The notes beneath the pieces were generated by a model. The model was not told the origin of the DNA, made no database searches, and saw nothing but the letters and a program-made list of their open reading frames with translations. 64,000 bases of DNA from Tricholoma matsutake. Lineage: Eukaryota > Basidiomycota > Agaricomycetes > Agaricales > Tricholomataceae. The stretch's first letter is position 1; each line of letters starts with the position of its first letter. Of the stretch, positions 43,020-53,930 are shown piece after piece. The stretch is taken from NCBI GenBank assembly GCA_026075535.2, contig AP026540.1:7936001-8000000 (forward strand). The letters run 5' to 3'. A program made the translations under genes and the position numbers.

Positions 43020-44063
43020 CTCCTCATCATCCTCGTCATCCGACTCGAGCCAACACCCAGCACAGATGGCCCCAATCAATGACCCCCTGTATGCGCCCGC
43101 AGAAGTGTGCCAGGCATCACCTTCGTCTGCACCTATCCTGACTGCTGGTCTTTTGACTGTGCCAGTAGTATGCCAATTTGACAATGCATGTCGCCAAGAT
43201 CATCTATAACTTTGAGTTGGCGGCTGTTCAATCTTGGGTTATGGCCAAGGAAGACACTCTTCAAGCTTTATCATTCTCAGATTTCCTCGTAGCATTCAAG
43301 AAGACGTTCCTACCATGTACCTGGGAGGACGACCTTGTACAAGACCAGATCTCCATCCAAGGCTCCACCAGTTTTTTAACTTGGGTGAACAAGGTCCACA
43401 ATGCCAACGATGAGCTCAAAGTGGCTAAATCCATACCATATACCCCCTGACCATTTCCGACTCCATCTCCTCCCCCGCCTCTCCAACGGCCTGAAACGGC
43501 TATACAAGGCAAACAATGGGACGGCCCCAGGTGCCATGCAAGGCACACTTGATGCACTTACTGACTTCAATGAGTGGTTGGAGTGTATCCATCTACTCAA
43601 GATTGATCTCCTGGCCACCCGTGGGTCCAACTGGGTAGCACGTGCTGCAAAAGCTGGCGGCATGGTGCTACATGACTCCAACATTGTCAACCTCCCCACC
43701 TCCAATACCAACCAATCACTTACACCCCTTAGCCCCTGCACCGAAGAGGAGAAGGAACTCCTTCATCAACACCTTGGATGCTTCAAGTGTCGTGTTTTTT
43801 ATGCTGGGCACATCGGTTGCAACTGCACCAATCCCTGCCCAACCCCCGCTGATTGCAAGAATGTCACCATGGCTTTTGCTGCCAAGGCAAAGATTGTGTA
43901 TGAGAAGAAGAAGAATGGCACCACTGTGGTAGCTGCCATTTTTGAGGGTGCCAGAACCTTCAACAATGAGAGTGACAGTAACAAAGACAAGGAGGAGTTT
44001 GTTGACATTAATAATGCCAAAGAGTATGTTCCACATCATTTCTCACTCCCTTCCCACCTTTGA
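43020..44063 (+). pseudogene. gag: Element F gag
   Basis: Homologous to G gag: PINDPLYAPAEVCQASP, IIYNFELAAVQSW, FLPCTWEDDLVQDQ, FLTWVNKVHNAND, then a frame shift near 43450 to HLLPRLSNGLKRLYKANN. A nucleocapsid CX2C...H...C motif reads CFKCRVFYAGHIGCNC. A deletion relative to G removes the stretch around 43180. TGA at 44061-44063 (Arg in G) separates it from protease in the same frame. Confidence 0.75.
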
Positions 44064-44540
44064 TGGACGTGTTGCATTGATGTGCCAGCCACCTGTGCTC
44101 CCACACCAATCGATGCCCTTATTGACCATGGCTGCCCTCCAGTTTTGATTTCTAGCGACCTTGCAGAATTGCTATGCCTCACACCCCGCCCTCTCTTCAC
44201 ATATATGTCCATCTCTGGTGCCTTTATGAAAGAAAAGAAGAATGCAGACTGCGCCGTTGTTTTAACACAATATTGTAGAGTGTATCTCCAATCCCCCGAC
44301 TCCATCTGGAAGTCAAGAGCAATTAATGCAATTATTTGTCCCGAACTTCATACCAATCTCATCTTAGGTCTAGACTTCCTTGTGAGAAATCAGATTGTAG
44401 TGGACGCCACGAGGCACACAGTGATTGCTAAGGAAACAAATTATGATCTACTCAATCCCCTGATCCCAAGTCATCTCAAAAAATGCCAATCATAAATCCA
44501 TCAAAAAGACGCAAAGCAGAAGCTCAAGTCATCCAAATGG
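44064..44540 (+). pseudogene. pol: Element F protease
   Basis: In frame with gag across the TGA: CAPTPIDALIDHGCPPVLIS, with D-H-G in place of the usual D-S/T-G, a variant shared with element G. Second motif LILGLDFLVRNQIVVD. Ends TAA near 44493. Confidence 0.75.
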
Positions 44541-46130
44541 GACAAGGAGAAAGCCAAAAATATCGAAAATTAGTTCACATTGAGATGATTGCCCTATTTG
44601 AGGAATGACCAGAGCATTTTGACATGTCTATGTTCACGACTGGACCTCCAAACGTGATAGGCTCCATCAAGATGCGCATCAAACAGCTGGCCAGAGAAGC
44701 CACACTTCTGCAAGTTAGACAAGCAATTCAAAAATTCATTCACAGACTGGTTCCCAATGGACATTCCACATGTTAAAGATCTGCCACACATTTATCATAA
44801 CATTCACATCCTACCAGGTGCGCCAATATCTGTGAACCAGGCTTATGCATGTCCAAGAAAATACTGTGTGGGTTGGAAAACCCTGATTGAACAACATCTC
44901 ACAGCTGGACATATTCAGCCCTCATCATCACCTTATGCTTCTCTGTCGTTCATCATCCCCAAGGCAGACCCCTCTGTGTTGCCCTGATGGGTGAACGACT
45001 ACCAACATCTGAACTGGCTCACAGTACCCAACAACTACCCATTACCACATATCGATGACATCCTTGCAGACTGTGCAAAAGGAAAAATCTGGGGAAAGAT
45101 AGATATGACTAACTCATTTTTCCAAATGCTCATACATTCTGACCATGTCAAATACACAGCTACACTTACACCCTTTGGTCTTTGGGAATGGGTTGTCATG
45201 CCAATGGGCATGCAAAACTCACCAGCGACGCATCAATGACAAGTTACTCTAGCATTGAAGGAACTCATCGGCAAGGTTTGCCACGTCTACTTAGATGATA
45301 TCATCATTTGGTCAAACTTACTAGCTGAACACAAGACCAATGTCAGCCTCATGCTCGAGGCATTCCGAATAGCAAAACTTTACTGCTCCCTGAAAAAGTC
45401 TACTCTTTTCTGCACCGAAATCAATTTTTTAGGTCATCACTTGTCAACGCATGGCATTGAAGCAGACAACTCGAAGGTGAAATGAATCCTTCAGTGGCCT
45501 GCACCAACCTCCACAAAGCACGTTCGCCAATTCTTGGGTCTCGTCAGATACATTAGCACTTTCCTCCCAGCTCTTGCAGAACACACCGCACTTCTGACTC
45601 CACTCACACATAAAGAATGTAACACCAATTTCCCCACGTGGACATCTGAACACCAGTATGCCTTTGAGGCAATCAAATGACTTGTAGTCAGTAGAGACTG
45701 TCTGATGGTCATCGACCACGAGAACCCAGGAGACAACAAGATTTTTGTCACCTGCGATGCAAGCAAGAGGCAAACAGGAGCTGTCCTGTCATTTGGCCCA
45801 TCATGGGAAATGGCACGTCCAGTGGCATTTGAAAGCAGGCAACTTAATAGCACAGAATGTAACTATCCAGTCCATGAACAAGAAATGTTGGCAATCATGC
45901 GTGCGCTACAAAAATGGCACATAGACTTATTGGGGATGCACATCCACATCCATACTGATCACAAAATGCTCCAGAACTTCAACATGCAAAAAGACCTCTC
46001 ACAACGCCAAGCACATTGGATGGAGTACTTGTCCCAGTACAAGTACACCATCACATACATCAATGGGAAATGTAACACAGTGGCAGATGTCCTATCCCAA
46101 CTACCAGACATGGTTGACAATGATCCAACA
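44541..46130 (+). pseudogene. pol: Element F reverse transcriptase-RNase H
   Basis: LPGAPISVNQAYACP, SFIIPKADPS, TGA, WVNDYQHLN, IWGKIDMTNSFFQ, FGLWEWVVMPMGMQNSPATHQ, TGA, the intact catalytic VYLDDIIIWS, FLGLVRYISTFLP, then RNase H TCDASKRQTGAVLSFG, EQEMLAIMRAL and TDHKMLQNF, ending VADVLSQLPD. Stops at 44986, 45236, 45483 and near 45679 are TGA at Arg positions (the same codons read CAA or CGA in G and H). Confidence 0.88.
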
Positions 46131-47096
46131 ACCTTGACAGCAGCAGCAGTTTTCTCAATCAATAGTGATCCCAAACTGATCAAGCATATTAAGAAGGGAT
46201 ACCAGGTGGACACCTGGTGCTTGGGGATCTCGGAAGACATGAAACGGGGCATGCTCAATTGCAAATTGAACATCTCAATGAACCATGGGTTACTTTTCAT
46301 TGGCAACCGATTAATCATTCCGAAGTACAAGGACCTCCGAGAATACCTCTTCAAACTTGCACACGATAACCTCGGACACTTTGGGAGTGAGAAATCTTAT
46401 GCCGCACTCAGGGATGACTTCTACTGGCAACATGCGCAAGAACCTCATGCAAGGCTACGTTCCAAGTTGCATGGACTGCCAGCAAAACAAATCGTCAACG
46501 ACAAAGACTTATGGACCTTTGCATCCCCTCCTGGTCCCAGATAGATGATTTGAATCAGTTGCGATCGATTTCGTAGGTCCCTTGCCTAAGGATGACAGTT
46601 TCGATTGCATCATGACAATGACCGACAGATTAGGCGCTGATATACAGATCGTACCTTGCAACACAAAGATCACAGCCGAGGATCTCGCATACTTGTTCTT
46701 TGACAGATGGTACTGCAAGAATGGATGCCCATCAGAAATTATCAGTGACCACAACAAGTTATTCATATCAAAATTCTGGCAAACACTCATGAAGTTAACA
46801 GGGATCAAACACAAATTATCCACAGTGTACCATCCACAAACAGACAGCGCATCAGAACGATTGAACAGAACGATAATCCAATGCCTTCAATTCCATGTGG
46901 AGAGGAACCAAAAAGGCTGGGCAAAAGCACTGCCAAAGGTTAGGTTCAACATTATGAACACAGTGAACGCATTGACTGGCTTTTCACCCTTCATACTCAA
47001 AACCGGTCACTCACCCCATCTCCTTCCACCCCTTGTTAATACCCCTCATGATGAAATGGAACCTGCACCTCCCGAAGCTGAAGCGGCCCGTCAACA
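46131..47096 (+). pseudogene. pol: Element F integrase, 3' truncated
   Basis: Zinc domain AHDNLGHFGSEKSYA with CXXC (PSCMDCQQNK) reached by a frame change near 46430. Core: SVAIDFVGPLP (Asp), IISDHNKLFIS (Asp), HPQTDSASERLNRT (Glu). The frame ends at 47096 (EAEAARQH) without the chromodomain that element G carries. 47101-47340 has no recognisable coding, so the 3' end is deleted or displaced. Confidence 0.8.
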
Positions 47097-47339
47097 TTAA
47101 CACGTGATGAAATCTTACCATATATGGAAGGAGGGGGGAGGGGGGGGTCAAACAGGTACTGAAAAAAAAAATCTGAGTGGATATGTGATTTTCCTGTTCC
47201 GCCAGCCCCTTGAACTAAAGTACATATTATGTATAAGAAGCTAACTACAAGGGGGGAGGCCATGCGAATTGCTGGGGTTTATATATGCTGTAGTAGTTGC
47301 ACATGTTTGTTCACAGTAAATGAACACATAATATGACGA

Positions 47340-47720
47340 GAGGATTGAATCTTTTCATTCTTCTGTTATGATAAGATTTTGCTTGGAGGGGGGTATTACA
47401 CAATCATGATATATCTCTGTGAATTTTCCTTTCTTAAGCTTGATCTTATACTTGATTCTAACATATTTACATGTCGTTTGAAGGGTCCAAAGAGACTACA
47501 GGATCGCATCTTGTCGTTCTTTTATTATGACAGGATTTCGCTTGGAGGGGGGTATTATACAACTATAAGATATCTTGGTGAGTTTTCCACTGTTAAGCAC
47601 TATCTTACACTTAATTCTAACCTATTTGCATGTTGTTTGAAGGGGCCAAAGAGACGAGAGGATGACATGTGTCCATTGCTTTTCCATTGCACGATTCCTC
47701 TTAGGACTCAGACATGTATA
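47340..47720 (+). repeat. 159-bp tandem repeat array
   Basis: Two full units plus flanks, anchored by TGAAGG at 47479 and 47638 (159 bp). Shared pieces: TTCGCTTGGAGGGGGGTATTA, GTGAGTTTTCC and TGTCGTTTGAAGGGGCCAAAGAGACGAGAGGA. The GTTTGAAGG ... AGAGACGAGAGG core is common with the arrays at 4950-6250 and 12190-12790. Confidence 0.7.
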
Positions 47721-48029
47721 ATATGTGCTGGACATACTATTGCCACCGCTGTGAGCCTCTGCTCACAGGGTGGCAACGAGTACTGTTACGGCAATGGCTG
47801 CTGCTGCCATGTCACAGCACCACCACCCCGCCTGTGAGCCACTGTATGTAGGGGGATATGGAGGTGCTGGCGATGATGAACAGTGCGGATGACGCATGGC
47901 AGGGAACAACAAACAGGGGGTACCAGGCCAATGAATGACAGACAACAAACAGTGAGGATGACAAATGGCAGGGAATGACAAATAGTGGGGAGGACAAACA
48001 GTGGGACAACAAATGAACAGCAGTAGGAC
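47721..48029. mobile_element. Hairpin-rich module fragment
   Basis: GTGAGCCTCTGCTCACAGGG and CCTGTGAGCCACTG dyads, then GACA/AACA-rich text (GGAACAACAAACAGG). It continues after the hAT insertion at 49343 (CTCGCTACAAACACGAG dyad, CGCTGTGAGCAACTGCTCGCAGGG at about 49420-49460), so it is the host of that insertion. No gene. Confidence 0.45.
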
Positions 48030-48278
48030 CCCACCCTTAGGGCATGGCACAGGTATGGGTAACACCGTGTGTTCCTGGTCATGGGTATGCACGGGTACAG
48101 GTATGGGTATGGGATTGCCATACCTGGGCAACACCGTACCCTTTTCCACGGTGTTATGGGTATGTACGGGTATGCTGGTACCCAGATTTTGGTCAGGTGA
48201 GTAATCATCTGACCTTGTTGAATACTCACAACACATCTAATTTTAAACTATAGGATGATCCAACCACCACCATAGCAT

Positions 48279-48379
48279 GGCCCAAACGACGTGAACTGTT
48301 GTTTGGGCCTATAGTAAGTTTTCTTGTGTTTCATTTCTTGTTTTTTGTAAACTAACTGATTATGTTTCTTCTTTTTCAG
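48279..48379 (+). repeat. Palindrome plus intron-like unit
   Basis: Palindrome GGCCCAAACGACGTGAACTG...TTTGGGCC (48279-48309), four bases, then an intron-like segment 48314-48379: GTAAGTTTTC donor, AACTAAC branch motif, pyrimidine tract, TTTTTCAG acceptor. Followed by GATGACGATGGACAACAACA. All fungal splice signals are present. Confidence 0.65.
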
Positions 48380-48447
48380 GTTATAAACTACTGATGACGA
48401 TGGACAACAACAGCTAATGACACACACCCAACAGTGCCATGTCACCC

Positions 48448-48548
48448 GGGCCCAAACAACATGATTGTGTCGTTTGGGCCTATGGTAATCTTTTTTAGTT
48501 CATTTCTTTTTTTTGTAAACTAACTATTTTGTTTCTTTCATTTCCTAG
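48448..48548 (+). repeat. Palindrome plus intron-like unit, second copy
   Basis: GGGCCCAAACAACATG...GTTTGGGCC (48448-48480), then 48485-48548 with GTAATC donor, AACTAAC and TTTCCTAG acceptor. A tandem copy of the preceding unit, diverged outside the motifs. Confidence 0.6.
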
Positions 48549-49499
48549 GTTGGAACTCCCTCGGAACGAGGAGCTCACATGGAACGACCCCATGCCAACG
48601 CCGCCACATCACAACAGCACACCACCTGCCCCAGCCTCACAAGCAACTGCTTGTGGGGTGGATAGCAGGTGGAATGACGACGATGACCAGGAGGAGGACC
48701 CAAGGACCCAACTGCCACCAACAGCAACTGCTCGTGGGGTGGAAACAGGGATCGATGACTACAGGCACACCACCTGCCCCAGCCTCACGAGCAACTGCTC
48801 ATGGGGTGGATAGCAGGGGGAATGACAATGATGACCAGGAGGAGGACCCAAGGACCCAACTGCCACCACGAGCAACTGCTTGTGGGGTGGAAATGGGGAT
48901 CAATGACTACAGGCAGCACCCCCCCCTCTCTCACTGCAAATGTGAGCGGGGGGGTTACTCATTCTGTTCTTGGCAACTATAGGCACCACCCCCCTCCCTT
49001 GCTCCAAACGCGAGAGGGGGGGGTTTTTGTTTTGTTTTCATTGACTACAGGCACCACCACCCCCTCCCTCACTCGAAATGTGGAGGGGGGGGGGGGTTTT
49101 CTATATTAATTTAATGTAATTTATTTATTAGAATAGGTCCACCACCCCCTCCCTTGCTCCAAACGTGAGCGAGGGGGTTTCTATTAACTTAGTTTAGTGT
49201 AATAAGTTATTAAAATAAGTATTCTTCTCAAAACCTGCGGTAATACCGTACCCATACCCATGCGGGTATGGTGTTCATGGGTATGGGTAAGGGTATGAGG
49301 AAATATACCCAAGGGTTACCTGTGCCCTGCCCTACCCACCCTCGCTACAAACACGAGACGGTGGGGCTGTTCTTTTTTCTTTTTCTTTTTTGTTCTCTTT
49401 TTTTTGTTCTCTAAGTAGCTACACTGCACCGCTGTGAGCAACTGCTCGCAGGGTGTTTATATATTTATTTTATTTTGTATACATAATTAAATTTAGTTA

Positions 49500-49695
49500 G
49501 TGTGAAAAAATGGGGGGAAAACCAGTCAAAACCAGTTTTTTGGACCGTAACCGAACCGATGGGACTGGTCCCAATCGGTTCGGTTACGGTCTACATCACT
49601 TAGGGTTGCAGTCTGGACTGGTTATGGTCATGGTTAACCCACTTTGGGGTCAAAAAACCAGACCGAACTGAACCTTAAAACACTAGATATGTATA
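49500..49695. mobile_element. Small element with GGTTCGGTTACGGT dyads
   Basis: Around a centre at about 49562, GACCGTAACCGAACCGATGG and its reverse complement form a long dyad (GGTTCGGTTACGGTC). Outer AAACCAGTTTTTTGG / TCAAAAAACCAGACC words are also inverted. Looks like a hAT-type MITE just left of the F 3' LTR. TSD not resolved. Confidence 0.45.
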
Positions 49696-49701
49696 TGCGA
49701 G

Positions 49702-49926
49702 TGTAAGAGATTCTCCCTAGAATCTCTTACCAGTATGACCATCGAGCACCCTCATTTCATTCTACACATTTTGTTCTATTCTTATCAATTACTAAGGTGC
49801 ACGATCACATGTCACCTTTCTTGATTATTGTACAATGTTGTCTATAGTGGTTATCATCTTGAATTCATACAAACTTCCTGTTTACATTGTCCCCTCCTTT
49901 GAGTGTAGGAAAGTACACCATACTTT
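49702..49926 (+). mobile_element. Element F 3' LTR (left part; rest at 55691-55697)
   Basis: TGTAAGAGATTCTCCC ... CATACTTT, continuing CCTTCCA after element G. Starts with the hairpin AAGAGATTCT-CCCT-AGAATCTCTT. Same sequence as 42307-42500. Element G interrupts it with TSD ACTTT. Confidence 0.75.
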
Positions 49927-50702
49927 TGTAAGATAATTCCCTTGATTATCTTATGACCTTATGACTTCCCTCAATGTGCTACATGTCCCACTGTATACCT
50001 TCCCTTTATGGACCATTACTAATACACATGATCATGTGTCTAACTGTTGACTCATGTAACAATGTCTTAGCTAGTACTCTACTCTCTCTTTAATCCATAT
50101 TAAGTTCCAATTTACATTGTCCCCTCTCGTAAGTGATCAAGGCACACAGGTGCTTTCATTACACTTTTTTTTTTAAATTTGAACTCGGCAAGGCATCTTT
50201 CGAAACCCCTTATCAGAAGCTCAAAGAAACCAAAAATCCCCCCTAGGTTGTGATTCCACTGCGGACCAAATTGCAACACCGCTGGGCATGGAATTACAGT
50301 CTCCCTACTGGAACTGGCTGGGATCCTACCTTACCTGGTGATAAGGTCCCTTAACGACTCCTGTCGACCCTTTTTGGGCAAGAAGTGACTGTAACATCAG
50401 AAAGATCAGAAGCCCAGCTCTATCCACATCTGCCCCAACCCCAGCGTTATCCCACCTTGCGTATATAACAAAGGCCTATCAAGGGTCCACTCCCTGATTT
50501 GCCACCCGAGTACATCCCCTTCATCACCACCAATCTGTCTCGCAAACCTTCATGACCTGCACTGCTCACAACCAGGAGCAGAGCATGTTCCTTAGTATGA
50601 TTCAACTCCACCTCCATGACCCTATCTTCATTATCCCCATTCGAAGCCCTGACACCAGCCCCTGTGAACCCTGTTCATCCAAGATCACCCTGACAGTGCC
50701 CT

Positions 50703-51790
50703 ATGTCCGACTCTGAATCAGATATGCCCTGCACACCTGTCATGTCTTCCACCATTCACCCGTTGTATGTGGCCGCAGAGGTGAAGCAAACATCACCTTT
50801 GTCTGCCCCCCTCCTCACAGCTGGCCACCTAATGGTAAAAGTCATCTGAGAATTTGATACTGCATGTCATCGGTACTTCTCTGTAAAAGATATCCCCGCT
50901 GCTGACCACATCAGTAAAATTATCTATAACTTCAAATTGTCATCAGTGCAATCTTAGATCTATGCAGAGGAGGACCGACTTGTCACCCTTACCTTCCCTG
51001 ACTTCTTGATCGCCCTCAAGAAAAAGTTCTTACCTTGTTCTTGGGAAGACGAACTTGGGCAAGACCAGATCTTGGCACAAAACTCTACCAACCTCCTTAC
51101 CTGGGTCAACACTGTCCGTAATGCGAACACTGAGCTTGGTGCCACCCATCAGCATATCACATCCCCGATGATCACTTCAGGCTCCACTTGCTACCTTGAC
51201 TCTCAGACGGCCTGAAACGACTCTACAAGGCCAACAACAGCATTGCCCCTGGTGCGACCAAGGGCACTCTCGATGCCATCATGGATTTTGAAGAGTGGAT
51301 GGAACACCTCCTCCTTTTAGAGCAGGACCTCCAAGCAAGTCGAGCCAGATGGGTCTCCCGCACAGTCAAAGCAGGCAACATCTTGTGAGACTTGCCTGTT
51401 CCCAACATCACCATCCCCACGACAAATTCCCCCACCGTCCTGAGCATTATCCATTCGACACCTCTCAAACCCCTCATGGAAGACGAGAAGACCCTCAGAC
51501 AACACCTTGGATGTTATAAATGGCTTGTTTTTTATGCAGGGCACCTCGGACGGAACTGCACCAACCCCCGACCAACACCTGACAACTGCAAGCATGTAAC
51601 GGCTGCACATGCTGCAAAGGCTAAGGCCATCCATGACAAGAACCAAGCTGCCCCACATGGCAACTCGACCACCGTTGCCGCCATCTTTGAGTCCGAAGCC
51701 ATATTTGAAGGCAGCAAGAGCAATGGGGATGAGGACAAATATGTAGATGCTAACGATGTTGATGAGTACATTCATTCACCTCTTACTCTC
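50703..51790 (+). pseudogene. gag: Element G gag
   Basis: ATG 50703 (MSDSESDMPCTP). Same frame to 51215 with TGA near 50847 and TAG near 50955 (Trp in F). FLPCSWEDELGQDQ, LLTWVNTVRNAN, a frame change near 51170, GLKRLYKANN, then CYKWLVFYAGHLGRNC, a zinc knuckle whose second Cys is Trp. Same frame leads into protease. Region 50164-50702 is leader without recognised sites. Confidence 0.75.
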
Positions 51791-52345
51791 CCTCAACACT
51801 TGCGCTGGTGTTGCTGTGTGGATGCACTGGCTACATGTGCACCTACTCCCATTGATGCCCTCATTGACCATGGCTCCTTTCCAGTCTTGATTTCTAGCGA
51901 ACTCATTGACATCCTATGTCTAAAGCCTAAACATTTATACGAACCCCTTGCTGTTTCTGGAGCATTCACAAAGAAGGACAATCCCAGAACCCCTGTAGTA
52001 TTGTAGATTATCAATCCAGTCGCAAGACTCTCTCTGGCACTCCCGTACCCTCAACATGATTATCTGTCCCGGACTCCACACTGACTTGATCCTCAGTCTA
52101 GACTTTCTTGTGAAGAATAAAATTGTTGTTGATGCTGAACTGTGAACTGTAATTGCGAAGGACTCTGGGTATGACTTACTGAACCCTCCCAACCCTCCCA
52201 ACATCTTAGGATGGCTGCTGTCCTTCCTTGTCAATGTCATAAGCTTGAGGCATGAGAAATTAAAACTGGGCAACAAAATGCCAAGCAAGCTTGGAGGCTT
52301 GTCCATAGGGAGCTACTTGCAGTCTTTGAGGAGAACCCCAGACGT
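51791..52345 (+). pseudogene. pol: Element G protease
   Basis: CAPTPIDALIDHGSFPVLIS with the D-H-G variant as in F. The frame breaks after TPVVL at 52004-52006 (TAG), then continues in other frames: LNMIICPGLHTDLI and SLDFLVKNKIVVDAEL to about 52145. Decayed. Confidence 0.7.
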
Positions 52346-53930
52346 TTCAACATGAGATCTTTCACTACCAGCCCGCCTAACCTTGTCACTGCTATCAAAA
52401 CCCAGATCATTCAATTGGTGGGGGAAGCAACACTAAAGAAGCTCGACAATCAGTTGAAGAATAAATTTGCTGACTGTTTCCCCTCGGACCTCCCACACGT
52501 CAACGACCTCCTTCATGATGTCTACCATCACATCAAGTTACTCCCAGGGGCTCCTGTCTCCATATCACATGCATATGGATGCCTGCATAAATATCGAGAC
52601 CCTCATTGACCAGCATGTGGATTCTGGCCAAATCCGGCCATCTTTGTCTCCATATGTGTCACCATCATTCATCATTCCGAAGACGGACCCTACTGTACTC
52701 CCACAGTGGGTAAACGACTACCGACATCTCCATCACCTCACCATTCCTGGTAATTACCCCCTGCCTCGGATCGACAACATCCTTGCCGACTGTGCTAAAG
52801 GGAAAATCTGGGGCAAAATTGACATGATGAATTCATTTTTCCAGACTCTTGTTCACCCAGATGACATCAAAAACACCGTGACCCTCACTCCATTTGGTCT
52901 ATGGGAATGGGTCATCATGCCAATGGGCATGCGGAACTCACCAGCAACTCACCAGAGACATGTGACCCTCACCCTTCATGATCTCATAGGCAAGATCTGT
53001 CACATCTATCTTGACAATGTGATCATCTGGTCTGACACCCTGGAGGAACACAAGCAAAAGGTGGAACTGGTCCTAACTGCTCTGTGTGAAGCCCACTTGT
53101 ACTGTTCACTGAAAAAGTCTATGCTATTTACATCGGAAATTGATTTCCTGGGGCACCACATCTCGGCTTGGAGCATCGAAGTGGATCAATTGAAGGTGTT
53201 GCAAATTGTGAACTGGCCTGCCCCAAAATCAGCAAAGCACGTCTGCCAATTCTTGGGTCTTGTGCGCTACATTGCCTCATTCCTGCCCAGTCTAGCCGAA
53301 TGGACAGCTGTGTTGACCCCCTCACCCACAAAGAATGCAACTCCAACTTCCCAGCCTGGAGACGTGAGCACCAGAACACTTTTGAGAACATTAAACAACT
53401 TGTGATCAGGAGGGACTGCCTAACGATGATCAACCATGAAAACCCTGGCGACAATAAAATCTTTGTGACTTGTGACGCCAGCAAAAGACGGACTGGCACC
53501 GTGCTTTCTTTTGGCCCATGTCAGGAATCTGCTCGGCCTGTAGCATTTGAGAGCAGGCAGATGAACAGCACTGAATGCAACTACCCAGTCCATGAACAGG
53601 AGATGTTAGTGATTATGAGGGCATTAAAGAAATGGCAAGTGGACTTGCTCAGCTCACACGTTTACATCTGCACCGACCACAAGACCCTACAAAATTTTGA
53701 GTTCCAATGAGACTTGTCTCAATGCCAGGCGAGGTGAATGGAATACCTCTCGCAATACAAGTACAGTATCACATACATCAATGGGGAACAAAACACCGTC
53801 ACGGACGCCTTATCTGGACTCCCTGACTCAGTCGACATGGAGACTGCACCCATCATTATTTCAGCAGTTTTCTCAGTCCACTCCAACCCAAAACCTGTCA
53901 CATGGATCAAGAATGGGTATTGAGCAGACC
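52346..53930 (+). pseudogene. pol: Element G reverse transcriptase-RNase H, YLDN
   Basis: Linker FPSDLPHVNDLLHDVYHHI, a frame change near 52580, then SFIIPKTDPTVLPQWVNDYR, IWGKIDMMNSFFQ and MPMGMRNSPATHQ. Catalytic box HIYLDNVIIWSD: the second Asp is Asn (GAC-GAT to GAC-AAT). RNase H TCDASKRRTGTVLSFG, EQEMLVIMRAL, TDHKTLQNF, then TGA at 53708-53710, further frame to DALSGLPDSVD, and TGA near 53921. Arg codons seen as TGA in F are often CAA here. Confidence 0.88.

Larger units (their letters stand above)
48038..49334 (+). mobile_element. hAT-like non-autonomous element 3 (1297 bp), exact TSD
   Basis: Ends TAGGGCATGGCACAGGTA / TACCTGTGCCCTGCCCTA (approximate), exact 8-bp TSD CCCACCCT (48030-48037, 49335-49342). 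Subterminal GGGTAT/CATACCC clusters. The interior holds two palindrome-plus-intron modules (48279-48379, 48448-48548). Three direct copies of a block then follow: AACTGCTCGTGGGGTGGA with GGAGGAGGACCCAAGGACCC. Four CCCCCTCC...GGAGGGGG dyads lie at 48925-49180. No transposase. Confidence 0.9.
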
